In this document: one piece after another, positions 32,935 through 43,683 of the stretch
How the letters are laid out: each line of letters begins with the position of its first letter
Numbering within the stretch: position 1 is the stretch's first letter
NCBI GenBank assembly: GCA_029204225.1
Contig: CM055107.1
Span: forward strand, 27,312,572-27,376,571
From: Diphasiastrum complanatum
Taxonomy: Eukaryota > Streptophyta > Lycopodiopsida > Lycopodiales > Lycopodiaceae
Direction of reading: 5' to 3'
DNA: 64,000 nucleotides
The notes under the pieces: model-generated
Told to the model about the DNA's origin: nothing
The model's input: the letters and a program-made list of their open reading frames with translations, nothing else
Database searches by the model: none
Program-made: the position numbers and the translations under genes

Positions 32935-34049
32935 CATCGAATTGATCTTAAGGAAGATGTTGTACGTATTCGACAGAGATAGTATCGTCTCAATCCTAAA
33001 TACTCTCTCATTGTCAAGGACGAAATTAACAAGCACCTTAATGTAGGTATAATCTATCCCGTCTTAAGTAGTGAATGGGTTTCACCCATTGTTGTCATCC
33101 CAAAGAAGAAGACTGACAAAATACGAATATGCCAGGATTTCTGCAAACTCAATGCTACCACAAGGAAGGACCATCATCCTCTGCCTTTCACTGATTCCAT
33201 CCTAGATCAGGTTGCTGGTCAAGAGCGTTACAGTTTCTGTGACGGCTTTTCTGGATATAATCAGGTTGGAGTGCGAAAGGAGGATCATTCAAAGACCACA
33301 TTCACTACAGATTGGGGCACTTATGCCTACAACAAAATGCCCTTTGGTCTTTGTAATGCTCCAGCGACTTTTCAACGAATCATGATGTTAATTTTCACTG
33401 CCTTCTTGAGAACTTTTCTCGATATATTTATTGATGATTTTTGTGTATACAGTAATATAAAGACACACATGCAGAAGCTGAAATTAACATTGCAACCGTG
33501 TTGAGATACTTGTTTATCTCTTCATCCAAAGAAATGTTTTTTTGGTATGAAAAAAAGAATATTGCTCGGACACAGAATATCTAACAGAGGAATAGAAGTC
33601 GACAAAGATAAAGTTGATCTTATAAAGAATCTCTAGATACCAATCAATTTACGTGAACTAAGAGATTGGCTATTATAGGAGATTTATTCAAAATCATGCT
33701 TCTATTGCTGCCTCTCTTACACATCTACTGAAGAAACAAGTGAAATACTTGTGGACGAATGAACAACAGAAAGCATTCGAAGATCTTAAGCAAAGGTTGA
33801 TCAATGCTCCTGTTCTGAGACCACCCAACTGGGCTATTTTATCTCATAGTTATGTGGATGTTTCTGCATTTGCTATTGGTGTCTGTCTAAGCCAGAAGGA
33901 CAACCAGAAGAAGGATCATCCCATCTACTATGCGAGTCGATAGCTCAGTGCATCAGAGAAGAATTATTCGGCTACAAAAAGGGAAGCACTTGGCATGATT
34001 TTCACTATTAAAAAATTTCGGCATTACTTGCTGGGATATGCATTTATTT
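32935..34049 (+). pseudogene. gypsy-3 RT and first part of RNase H
   Basis: RT motifs in order: SSEWVSPIVVIPKK, RICQDFCKLNATTRKDHHPL, MPFGLCNAPATFQ, then the active site FIDDFCVYS at about 33,427. Stops at 32,980 and 33,502 and an indel near 33,650 break the frame. RNase H begins at LWTNEQQKAFEDLK (33,750); the usual DAS appears as DVSAFAIGVCLSQ, then a TAG, NYSATKREALG and HYLLGYAF, where copia-3 inserts at 34,049/34,050. The remainder is at 38,227. Confidence 0.87.
34045..34049 (+). repeat. Target-site duplication TATTT (left), copia-3
   Basis: TATTT directly before the TGTTAG start of the copia-3 5' LTR; the same five bases follow the 3' LTR at 38,227-38,231. The pair proves a single clean insertion into gypsy-3. 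Confidence 0.92.
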
Positions 34050-34638
34050 TGTTAGAATTTAGCAATTTTCACATGGTTTTTGATGAATATTAGACATCTA
34101 TGTGGATCCACATGTGTGAGGAACTGTCCACATGTGTGAAATGACACTTGTAATACTCAGATCCATTTTGATTAGCTTTCATTTGAGTCTAATATGACAT
34201 CTCCTAAATTATAGGAGTTAGGTCCTAGATTGTAACTGTAAGAATCTAGAAGGTCAACACAAACCACCAATGGATGATGTGGCAAACTTGATAGATCTTA
34301 CCCAAAGTGGATATGGATAAGTACAATGAGCTATCCTACACATGCTGGATGCAGCTTAGAGAGAGATTATGGTGATTTTGTACTTGATCCATGATGGATC
34401 CATTTATGAGCTAATGATGAGAAATCTTGGTTTGTGTAGCTATCATTGTGATTTGACTCTCTTAAGCACTTTCTTTGTGGATGAATGCTTTGTAAATGAT
34501 AAGTAAACTATTTCTCTGTTATCAGGCCGTACAATAGCTGTACTTCACACGTGTGAAGCCGTGGATCATCTTTTTTGATTATTCTTGCTTGGAATCACAA
34601 AGATTGTCAAGTAGAAGCTAGATTTGGAAGCTACTTGA
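34050..34638 (+). repeat. 5' LTR of copia-3, 3'-truncated
   Basis: Starts TGTTAGAATT. Similar to 37,560 onward with scattered substitutions and small indels, up to about 34,638, where the copies part. Contains CACATGTGTG at 34,109 and 34,129 and the 16-bp perfect palindrome CTTCACACGTGTGAAG at 34,543-34,558. Confidence 0.88.
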
Positions 34639-34649
34639 TACTAGATAGA

Positions 34650-35771
34650 ATGAGTTCAATTGGAGCCTATCTTCTTGAGGCTAGTGGAAGGCTAAATTAT
34701 AATAATTATTCAACTTGGAAAGTAAGAATGGAGTCACTACTTGTGCTCCAAGATATGTTTGATCTTGTCATAGGAGAGGAAGAAGAACCTAAAGGAGGGC
34801 AAGATCAAGTGAGGTACAAAAAGAGAGCTAGACTAGCATTACATTGTTTGAAAATGACTGTTAGTAATGAACTTCTAAAGGAAGTAGCATCTTGTACCTC
34901 GGCCAAGGAGGCCTACCTCAAAGGGATTTATGAATCCAAAAATACCTCTAGAGTGCTTATGATTAGAAACAAAGTTCTTCAAAGCATTAGAGTGAGTGAT
35001 GAGAGTGCTCAAGAGTATGTCTTGAGAATAAAATCTCTCAACAAATAACTTTCCGTCATTAGTGAGCGTATTCATGATGATGAACTTGTTCAAATCATTT
35101 TGAATGATCTTGGAGATGAGTTCTCCAATCTTGTATAAAGCTTTGCTATTCAAGATGCACTACCTTCCATTGACAAGCTCCATAGTGTGCTTGTGGCCGA
35201 GGAGAGTAGGATCCTTCATGTCAAGCAAAGGATTGGATCCTTAAAGTTGCATGATGGTGATGAGAAGGCCAACTTCTCAAGCAAGGGAAAGGAAGAGTCA
35301 AAGAAGAAGATCCAACACAAGGAGACCAAGAATGATGATCAACCGTCTAGCTCCAAAGGTGGAAAGAAGAACAAAGCCAAACTCAAGTGCTTCTTTTGTG
35401 GAAAGAAGAGGCACTTTGCATCCGAGTGTTTCAAGAAGAAGAATGCACAAGGAGAGAGCAAACAAGGCAACCTCACTCTTGAGGAAGATGAGGATGAAGT
35501 GGATTCATCCTTGATGGCTTCTACATCAACATCAAAGAGCTACTCCAATGACCCATGGTGGATTGATAGTGGGGCTAGTTCCCACATGACACTCCAAAAG
35601 GATTTTCTCTCAACTCTTGTACCTTTTGTAGGTTGTAAAAAGTCTATTCTAACAGCAAGTGATCAAGAATGTAGAATAGATGGAGTGGGAACTATTCCCT
35701 TAAGTCTTGGATCTTCTAAAAGAGTAGGTCTTGATAATGTACTCTATGTTCCTACACTCAGAATTTGTTAA
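34650..35771 (+). pseudogene. copia-3 Gag and protease
   Basis: One frame from ATG 34,650 with TAA stops at 35,046 and 35,136. Gag begins like that of copia-1 and copia-2 (NNYSTWKVRMESLL). Knuckle: CFFCGKKRHFASEC, with Arg where Gly usually precedes His. Protease: WWIDSGASSHMT near 35,560. The frame ends at 35,771 and integrase continues in another frame, a break in the same place as in copia-1 but of independent sequence. Confidence 0.9.
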
Positions 35772-37039
35772 GCGTAGGACAATTGATGGATGATGGCTTA
35801 GATCTCCATTTTAAGCAAGGTGTTTGCTCCATAATGATGAATAATACTTGCATTGTAAAGGGATTCAAGCAAGGAAGGATTTTTAAGCTTGATGCTAATG
35901 TTTTTCTTGGTAGTGTGAACATGGTGAAGGAGGCGCTCAATCAAGTGGAGCTTTGGCATAAGAGGTTGGGCCACCCCAACTTCAAATATATGGAGATGCT
36001 ATGCACCAAGGATCTTGCTCTCGGCCTTCCAAAGACACTCTCAAAGTGTGGAAAAAGTTGTGAAGCTTGTAGCCTCTCAAAGGCACACAAGCTACCCTTT
36101 GATATCTCTTCCACTAGATCTACAAAAGCATTAGATCTTATTCATAATGATGTGCACTTTTTTTCTCAAGAATCTAATGGAGGTGCATCTATGTATGTAT
36201 CTTTTATTGATGATTACTCTAGATACACTTGGATTGAACTTTTGGATTCCAAAAGTAAAGTGTTTGAAGCTTTTGTTAAGTTCAAAACTCTAGCTGAAAA
36301 TCATCTTGATGCTGGAATTAAAGTATTGAGAATTGATAATGGTGGAGAGTATCTCTCCACCAAGATGATAGAGTTTTGTAAATCCAATGGCATTAAGAGA
36401 GAACTTACATGTACTTATAGTCCTCAACAAAATGGTATAGCCGAGAGGATGAATAGAACACTATGTGAGTGTGCTAAGGCTTTAAGGATAGATGCATCTC
36501 TACCTAAGTCCTTTCAGGGAGAGGCTATTATTTGTGTAATTTATTTGTGTAATAGATTGCCATGTAAGCCCATTGGAGGCATAACATCTTATGAGGCTCT
36601 ATTTTGTAAGAAGCCGAATCTTAAAGATCTAAGAATTCTCGGATCTACTTGCTATGTTTTTCAAGCATTAGATACAAGAAAAAAGGATGATCCTACTTCT
36701 ATAAAAGGGATCTTTGTTGGTTGTGCTAAAAATAGCAAGGGATATAGAGTCTATAATCCAATCACTAAGAAGATTTTAGTGAGTAGAGATGTTACTTTTG
36801 ATGAAGGTAACTACTACAAGTTGAATGTGAAAGCTTCTAATCCATCTTATGTCAAGGATCTTGTAAGGTTTGAGGAGGAGCCTATATGTGATCAAGATCT
36901 TGAAGATCCATCTCAAGATCCAAGGACTCCAAGGAGATCTACAAGAAGGAAGGCCGAGCCCTCAAGGCTCACCTATGTTGACAAAGGTGAACAAGTTGAG
37001 GTACATCTCGACCACCAAGAACTTTGGCATTTTATATGA
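35765..37039 (+). pseudogene. copia-3 integrase
   Basis: 424 codons, open. Zinc site LWHKRLGHPNF ... CEACSLSKAHK; catalytic D in HNDVHFF, D in IDNGGEYL and E in NGIAERMNRT; then the C-terminal GIFVGCAKNSKGYRVYNP block found in copia integrases. It ends by running out of frame at the RT deletion. All integrase catalytic residues are present. Confidence 0.92.
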
Positions 37040-37496
37040 TGGATCTAATCTTGCCTTAAGGGAATATTCGGATGCTGATTTTGCAGGTGATAAGGTGGAT
37101 AAGAGGTACACAAGTGATTTTGCTACCTTGCTTAGTAATGGCATAGTGTCTTGGCTTTCCAAAAAGCAAGATACTATTTCTCTATCTTCAACCGAATCGG
37201 AATACAAGGCACTAACATCCACAACAAAGGAGATCCTATGGTTGAAGAGGCTTTTGGTGGAATTACAAGTCATGGAGGCCGAGGAGCAGCCAACAATATT
37301 TTGTGACAACCAATCAAGCCAAGCATTAGTAACCAATCCCACATTCCATGCAAGGAGCAAGCACATAGAGATTGCTCACCATTTTGTGAGGGAAAAGGTT
37401 CAAGCAAAGGAGATCAAGCTACATCATGTTCTTCTTCAGATTGACTTGCTGATCTACTCACTAAAGCCTTGCCAAAGGCTTCATTTATCAAGTTAA
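36996..37496 (+). pseudogene. copia-3 RNase H, joined to integrase by RT deletion
   Basis: Begins at LRYISTTKNFGILYDGS, equivalent to copia-1 near 9850, so about 1.1-1.2 kb encoding RT has been removed. Motifs: EYSDADFAGD, SLSSTESEYKAL, IFCDNQSSQAL and ARSKHIEIAHHFVRE. The last part (after HHV) is altered by an indel. The join lies in AACAAGTTGAGG, and a short match between the two sides could have guided the deletion. Confidence 0.88.
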
Positions 37497-37545
37497 GATC
37501 AGCCTTAGGTGTTGTAGATAGATGTACTATAGTTGTATCATGTAA

Positions 37546-37559
37546 AAATTGAGAAGGAG
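37546..37559 (+). other. Polypurine tract of copia-3
   Basis: AAAATTGAGAAGGAG-like run (about 37,546-37,559) immediately before the TGTTAGAATT start of the 3' LTR. Confidence 0.7.
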
Positions 37560-38226
37560 TGTTAGAATTTAGCAATTTTCACATGGTTTTTGATGAATAT
37601 TAGACATCTATGTGGATCCACACATGTGAGGACCTGTCCACACGTGTGAAATGACACTTGTAATATTAAGATCCATTTTAATTTGCTTTCATTTGAGTCT
37701 AATATGACATCTCCTAAATTACAGGAGTTAGGTCCTAGATTGTAGGAATCTAGAAGGTCACCACAAACCACCAATGGATGATGTGGCAAACTTGATAGAT
37801 CTTATCCAAAGTGGATATGGATAAGTACAATGAGCTATCCTACACGTGCTGGATGCAGCTTAGAGAGAGATTATGGTGATCTTGTACTTGATCCATGACG
37901 GATCCATTTTTGAGCTAATGATGAGAAATCTTGGTTTGTGCAGCTATCATTGTGTTTTGACTCTCTTAAGCACTTTCTTTTGGATGAATGCTTTGTAAAT
38001 GATAAGTAAACCATTTCTCTGTTATTAGGCCATACAGTAGCTGTACTTAACATGTGTGAAGCCGTGGATCATCTTTTTTGATTGTTCTTGCTTGGAATCA
38101 CAAAGATTGTTAAGTGGAAACTAGATTTGGAAGCTAGTCTTGATATAGATCAAGATCCCAAGCTACCAATCACTCTTTGTGATCATTTGTAGATCAATTT
38201 CAGTCCATAAACTCTGAAATTTGACA
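37560..38226 (+). repeat. 3' LTR of copia-3 (667 bp)
   Basis: TGTTAGAATT to AATTTGACA, followed by the TATTT duplication. Contains CACACGTGTG at 37,639-37,648. It keeps about 80-90 bp at its right end that the 5' copy lacks, and differs from it at scattered sites, so the insertion is older than that of copia-2. Confidence 0.93.
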
Positions 38227-39290
38227 TATTTTTCATATGGATCATTATGCTCTTAAGTATCTTGTAAATAAACCAGATCTATCCAGACGAATTGCTCGAT
38301 GCGTTCTACTTCTGCAGGAGTCTACTTATCAAGTAGAGCTTCGTCAAGGAAAACATCATATGAATGCTGGTTATCTATCGTGACTCAGCATCGGAAAAAT
38401 TGAAGACCTTGTCAATGATGATTTTCCAGACGAACATTTATTCGAGATTTCATCTACAAATTCGCTATATTATGAGATTATTACTTATCTTAAGGATCAA
38501 ATATCCGGATGGTTACGATTTGGAGCAAAAGACAGTTTTTCAATATAAGGTAGCACCTTATACAATTATTAACAATGTTCCGTACAAGCTTGGTGCTAAT
38601 CATCAACTACGAAGATGTCTCAAAACTGAAGACATTAAAAAGGTCGTTAAAGCCTTACACTCAGAAGATGCTAGTGGACATTTTACTTTGAAGAATACAG
38701 TTAATAGGATATTGACTGCCAAGTATTGGTGGCCAACAATGTTCAAGGATGTATCAAATTTTATTCGTTCATGTGATCCAAGCCAGAGATCTGGTAAGCG
38801 TACAAAAGCAATGAATTGGCCGTTGACACCAATCCTGCCTCTTGCACCATTCGAGAAGTGGAGGATTGACTTTGTCGGTCCAATCAAACCTGTTACCTGA
38901 CATACAAAATGTCATTATATTCTAGTTGCAACGGATTATGCTACCAAGAACGTTGAAGCATAGGCGACGAAACGAAACAATGCGAAAACTGTCACGACGT
39001 TCTTATTCAAAAGTATAATCACAAGATATGGTAGTAAGCGACCCAGGAACACATTTTTTAAATGACACTATATGGTTGCTGACAACTTATTTCCTGATCA
39101 AACTCAAAAAAAGTACACCGTATAATCCAAAAGCAAACGGGTTGACAGAAAGAGCTAATGGAATTATATGTAAGATCTTGAACAAAATTACTATTGCACA
39201 TGCAACATAGTGTGATCGGAAACTACCATCAGTTCTTTGGGCTTATTGCAATACAGAGAAAATCACAACAAAACAGACACCATATTGTGA
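38227..39290 (+). pseudogene. gypsy-3: rest of RNase H and integrase
   Basis: Resumes with HMDHYALKYLVNKPDLSRRI, the last RNase H block, then a frame change. Integrase: HSEDASGHFTL ... CDPSQRSGK (the second zinc Cys is now Ser), FEKWRIDFVGPI, D in VATDYATKNVEA, D in VVSDPGTHFLN after a small deletion, and E in NGLTERANG. After KQTPY near 39,285 the similarity to integrase stops. Several stops. Confidence 0.88.
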
Positions 39291-40140
39291 AGCAGCAACT
39301 TTTGGCTGCAAATCAGCATAATCTTGCGCTCCAGAAACATTTACAGGAGGAGCGAATGACAAGACTAAAGGTAGAAGCTGCTCTGTCTCTGAGCACCAAT
39401 GCATGGTCAATCACAATCGATCTCATGAAGCTGAACCAGCTCCAAGGCCAGATGCTCAAAATTTTTTGAGTCGAGTTCTTACAACTGTTCGAGGATGTGA
39501 AGGCTCTTGTCAAGGAAGAGTTGGCTGAGCTGAAGGAGCTCTCAAGTGATGTCACCCCATCTTGCAGCAGGCCCGATGCACACGATGAATACCTTCAGGC
39601 CCTGCTTCGAATCGATGACCTCACATAACAACTCCAAGCTGTGCCTACCTGCACCGGAGCCTCAGGCCATCCAGAATTCTTGGAGGCTGTCGCAAAGATT
39701 GACAAACTCGAACAAGAGCTGTCAGATATTAAGCAACAAATGGAAGATCAGAAGCTGGCTGTTGAGTTGCAAACTTAGGACTTGGCAACTACATCTACAC
39801 AGCCAAAACAAATGCGGCAAAATCAGTCGAAGGTATGTGCTGACAGATTCTGTGCATTTGCTGAATGCTTCTGGAAATGGTGTCCACATGCTTTTAATAC
39901 TGAGTTGCAATGGCGTGTGGATTACATGATGATACCAGGCGCAGTAGGCATCACCTTCGACAAATGGAAGCGACCTTGGGAGAAGGATGACTTTCTCTGG
40001 TTATGGGCCCAGCTCTCTATCGAGTAGAAAAGATGTCTCTGTTGGGGCATAATCCAGGGTAAGTTCCAGGTCGTACCTTTCGGATCAGCAAAGTTATGCA
40101 TAGGCTCTTCGGCTATGTATGCTCTCGAATATATTCGTCT
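39286..40140 (+). pseudogene. Coiled-coil ORF of unknown origin, interrupted
   Basis: Plus frame starting in the gypsy-3 integrase end: NLALQKHLQEERMTRLKVEA, VKALVKEELAELKELS, then KIDKLEQELSDIKQQMEDQK, with heptad-like leucines typical of coiled coils. Stops at about 39,467, 39,626 and 39,776 interrupt an otherwise consistent set of frames. A Cys/Trp-rich tail (39,830-40,026) follows. It may be a Gag N-terminus of another element or a 3' ORF of gypsy-3. No family assigned. Confidence 0.4.
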
Positions 40141-40170
40141 CAATGCTGCAAACTGAAAAATTGGCATAGC

Positions 40171-40188
40171 TCCCCGACAGTGGCGCCA
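40171..40188 (-). other. Primer-binding site, tRNA-Asp-like, minus strand
   Basis: On the minus strand TGGCGCCACTGTCGGGGA, a good match to the gypsy primer site for tRNA-Asp. Four bases separate it from the LTR that starts at 40,193. It implies a minus-strand gypsy element whose interior would lie to the left, but I see only plus-strand coding there, so that element is truncated or rearranged. Confidence 0.7.
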
Positions 40189-40192
40189 AAAT

Positions 40193-40925
40193 TGTAGTGG
40201 GTTTCTTTCCTTGCCTAACTTGAATCCAAGATCTAGTCAATCTAGCATCAAAGAGACGGAGTTAGTTGTCACGCGTAGGTTCGTTCCCATGAGAGCGATA
40301 GTATAGTTCAGATTTCAACATGAATGGAGGATCTAACACTAACATCCATTAACACTACATCCATTAACCCTAAGCATTAACACTACATCCATTAACCCTA
40401 CTTCCATAACAATGATAGAAACTCTCACAAAAAGCATAAGAAATAGCAATCCCAATAATGATCAAATCCAACAATTAGCAGATACCAAAGAAAGCATGAG
40501 AAATGGAGGAAAAGAGAGGAAGAGCAAGGACATTCATCAATCCATTTCTAAAGAGAACCAATCTGTTTTATTGAAATGAGAAAATGAACATGAGGAGTAA
40601 CTCGAGTTGGTCCCTTTTTATAGTAGAGAGGACCCTGGCCTCTGAATCCTATCGGTCTAGTCTTGCCTCTCTTTTTATTCAAATTTAAAAAAGTGTGGAA
40701 ACCATCAAAATTGGAGGGAAACCCAACTTTATTCACTAACTTGACATTTAGGCCCTGCGACATTAAAAGTCCTGCAAAAAGGCCTAAAGTCCTTTTATTA
40801 ACTTTTAACTAATTAGTCAAATAACTATGTGATCATTGGGTTGGACTTACACACGCAGGGTGCCAAATCCTTCTCACTTATTAACTAGGATTAGGGTTGC
40901 CTTGGGATCTGCAAATCCTCCAACA
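40193..40925 (-). repeat. gypsy LTR on the minus strand (733 bp)
   Basis: In minus direction it runs TGTTGGAGG...CCACTACA. A strong TATAAAAAGG lies at 40,613-40,622 (minus), and the primer site follows the end. Inside, a motif ACTACATCCATTAACCCTA-like is repeated in tandem near 40,350-40,400. Only one copy of this LTR is in the window. Confidence 0.6.
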
Positions 40926-40944
40926 TAGACCATCCCATATCATT

Positions 40945-41125
40945 ACCGTATAAGGACTCTTTCTCATCTATTGCACCTTATGATGGAGTCAAGAAATCAA
41001 TATACACTGCAAATGATTTTGAATGTCCTATTGAAGGCATAGGGAACATTCCTTGAAGCTTGCATCCTCTAAAGTTCTTTCTCTCTCTAAAGTTCTTTAT
41101 GTACCTAAGCTTACCAAGAATCTTA
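40945..41125 (+). pseudogene. copia protease remnant
   Basis: Short plus-strand stretch encoding KKSIYTANDFECPIEGIGNI, then LSLSKVLYVPKLTKNLIY-like residues in a shifted frame. This matches the part of a copia protease that follows the active site (compare VIYTANDGDCAIKGIGTIPI in copia-1). Only this fragment remains. Confidence 0.65.
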
Positions 41126-41424
41126 TATATGTTCAGAGACTAGAGGGTTGTCCCTATCACTGAGAAGCGTCGGGTCACAGATGATTTAAAGAGATGATTC
41201 TCTAATCTCCATGAGCACACCTTCAATGATAAAGTAATTATAGATAAGATGTGCATGCTCATGTTGATGAAGTCCAAGTTGGATCTACATTATCCAACAA
41301 TTAGAGATGTACCAAAGGTACAAATCGAGGCAATTCGTCAAGCATTGCTGGTACTACTCTACTTTTATTTGAATCTTATATAGATCATTTCTGTGTGTCT
41401 GTGAGAGTTTCAAGTGAAAGAGAG

Positions 41425-41581
<157 letters not shown>

Positions 41582-41589
41582 ATGAGTTT

Positions 41590-42538
41590 TATTTCATATC
41601 ACAGGCAAAATATGATTGCCAATTTTTATCACAGTACTTCAAGGACAAATTGTCGTCCAGTTTTCGTTCATTGAGACATAGACTCAAGAATGACATTGAT
41701 AAAGTTAATGTCAAAATGTCCTGAGTGGATGGAAAAGCAAAACTTTCCAAATTGTCTTCCACTTTTTTGTTTTATCTATGTATTTTGAAACCAAAATTTG
41801 ACTTGAATACTTGGTCATCTATAGTTAGTGCATGATTTATTTATCTTACTACCGACTTATTATTCATTTGCTTGATGTGTGTACAATAGTTTGCTTAGAA
41901 ATTGAGTCAACAAAATAAAATCAACAAATCAAAACAACAAAAGGTGCCAAATGTTGGTCGAGCTGGATATGCGGACATCAATATGAGACTGGTATGTGTG
42001 TATACAACAAAACTTGCATTTGTATACTCCGATATGGGAAACCTCATTTTTCATGATGTCATTTATTTTTGTCTATTGTTAAGTGTAAAATTTCAGACAC
42101 AAGAAAAGAATAGGGCCCAACTGTTGCCGAGATCTATGTGGATGCTCATACTAGTAAAGATTTTGGCAAACTAAAAGCAGGCGAGTTGGATCCTGACCTG
42201 TGGCTGAGACTTTGAAGGTAACACCCAACATGAGATATAATAACATATATTTTTTAAAATTATGGTTTAAATACATTTAATTTTATAAAATGTAATGATG
42301 AACATGTATATGATTTTGCATGTAAATTTGATTAGCTATGTTATTTTTTTTGTGTAGACCGAAGAATTTAATTAATTATATGTCAGGAACAAACCCCAAC
42401 GACAAAGTAATAAAGATTTTAGAAGAAAATAGTCGGGGACGAAAGAGAGTAAAAGGCCTAAGTGTCTATAGAAAAGAGATGCAATATTCTTCCCAAGTAG
42501 ATGAAATGAGGAAGGAGATAGAGAGACAAAGTGAATAA
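41590..42538 (+). pseudogene. Intron-bearing exons resembling a CACTA-type transposon gene
   Basis: Pieces in order: QYFKDKLSSSFRSLRHRLKN (41,630-41,720), then NKINKSKQQKVPNVGRAGYA (41,902-41,991), AEIYVDAHTSKDFGKLKAGE (42,097-42,217) and a Lys/Glu-rich piece with GRKRVKGL (42,358-42,538). The order of a tryptophan/basic segment, NK..N..KQ.KVP..GR.GY and a TH..KD block resembles the plant transposase of the Ptta/En/Spm group (Transposase_24). Borders fit GT-AG: GTATGT at 41,992 with CAG at 42,094, and GTAACA at 42,218 with TAG at 42,355. Stops and an indel near 42,125 show decay. Assignment rests on remembered family pattern only. Confidence 0.42.
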
Positions 42539-42659
42539 GAACTCCGAAAGACTGTACAGAAGTAGATGAAGATGATGAAAAGTTTATCCTAGGTTAGTTC
42601 GCTTTCTCATTTCTTCTTTCTCTCTCTCCATCTCTTTTTTTTGAAACTTGGTATGGTCC

Positions 42660-42745
42660 TAGATATTTACATAAAGAGAGGGAGAGGGAGAGAGACAAAG
42701 AGAGAGAAAGAGAGAATGAGAAAGAGAGAGAGAATGAGATATATT
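42660..42745. repeat. GA-rich low-complexity tract
   Basis: Impure GAGAG/AAAGAG repeat of about 85 bp. Not coding. Confidence 0.8.
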
Positions 42746-43100
42746 CCTTATTTCAGTTTTGATCATGCATCATGTTGATGTAGAGGAAGATTCAATGCTA
42801 CAACAGTTGGGTTCAGCTCAGCCGTTATCTACAATTAAAGAGATTTAACCTCACTTCTTTCTAAGAGTCTAATTATTACACGTGTACTTTGAGACACAAG
42901 ACAATGCATGGGATGTCATACTCTAAATTGTGAAAGCCTTATAAAGAGTATGGACCTCATTAGAGAGATAGAGATAAGTTTTCTAACAATTTCATAATTT
43001 TTTTCATATGTCATGTAGCGTGCAACTATGGAGAAGGATCCGACATCACGACAGTCATGTTTAGCTCAACCGTTATCTGAGGTAAAGGACTTGCTATTGA

Positions 43101-43116
43101 GGTTTAGGGTTTAGGG
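43101..43116 (+). repeat. Two telomere-type TTTAGGG units
   Basis: GGTTTAGGGTTTAGGGTT carries two adjacent copies of the plant telomere heptamer. It is too short to indicate a telomere and may be a telo-box-like motif or chance. It lies at the left edge of the AATTGC block. Confidence 0.5.
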
Positions 43117-43119
43117 TTG

Positions 43120-43665
43120 TTGATATTTTTTGCAATTTTAGCCAACAAATTGCAGGTATTAATTCACAATTTTTTTGGCAAAAATTGTCAAAACAATTGC
43201 AAAAATTCATTTCGGCAATTTTTTTCAAAATAGTGTATAAAAATTGCGGAAAATAAACTCGCAATTTATATTCTATTGCGAATTTATTTTTCGCAAATTT
43301 TTGACAGTATTTTGAAAAAAATTACGAAAATGAATTTTCGCAAGTTTTACACAAAAAATTGCGGAAAAATATCCGCAATTTTTTTGACAATTTTTGTCCA
43401 AAAAATCTGGCAAAAAATATCAGCCAAACAAATTGCAAAAATAAATTGTAGAAATAAATCCGCAATTATTATGCCGAAAAATTGCGGGTGGGTTTCCGCA
43501 ATTGTTTTATTGTTAATTTAGCCATAAAAATTGCAAAAAAAACTCAAATTGAGGATTTGCCAAAAAAATTGCCAAAAGTGTTTTCGCAAATTTTTTGGCA
43601 AAAAATGGCAAAAACTGCGGAAATTTTTGCAATTTTTGTCATTTTTTTCAGCAATTTTTGTCACC
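43120..43665. repeat. AT-rich block of AATTGC motifs in both orientations
   Basis: About 545 bp built from variants of AAAATTGC and GCAATTTT. I count eight GCAAT and nine ATTGC occurrences, spread evenly, many extended to GCGG or CCGC, so nearly every motif has an inverted partner within 60 bp. The sequence could fold extensively. It lies next to the 117-bp hairpin. It resembles the interior of a foldback element or satellite-like array; no known family assigned. Confidence 0.65.
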
Positions 43666-43683
43666 TTTTCTTGTAGTGTCCGT

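Larger units (their letters stand above)
34050..38226 (+). mobile_element. copia-3: RT-deleted Ty1/copia element nested in gypsy-3
   Basis: Bounded by TATTT duplications. The 5' LTR (from 34,050) matches the 3' LTR (37,560-38,226) for about 590 bp, then stops: the last part of the LTR, the primer site and the leader are deleted and gag begins at once (ATG 34,650). The coding part has Gag, protease, integrase and RNase H, but RT is cut out precisely between the integrase C-terminus and RNase H near 36,995. It is non-autonomous and lacks a primer site, so it cannot move now. Related to copia-1 and copia-2. Confidence 0.93.
30360..39290 (+). mobile_element. gypsy-3: RNase-H-first Ty3/gypsy element, split by copia-3
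   Basis: Plus strand. Order is an archaeal-type RNase H fragment, a Gag tail with three knuckles, protease, RT, RNase H (interrupted), and integrase ending near 39,285. The capsid part of Gag is missing, so the first RNase H is joined almost directly to the Gag C-terminus. No LTR of its own was found on either side. copia-3 entered inside the ordinary RNase H and its 5-bp duplication shows where the element rejoins. Confidence 0.8.

Noticed and set aside
36962-37366. 134-codon minus frame
   Set aside because: Antisense to the copia-3 RNase H, which has clear motifs on the plus strand.
43101-43116. Telomere or interstitial telomeric array
   Set aside because: Only two TTTAGGG units; too short.
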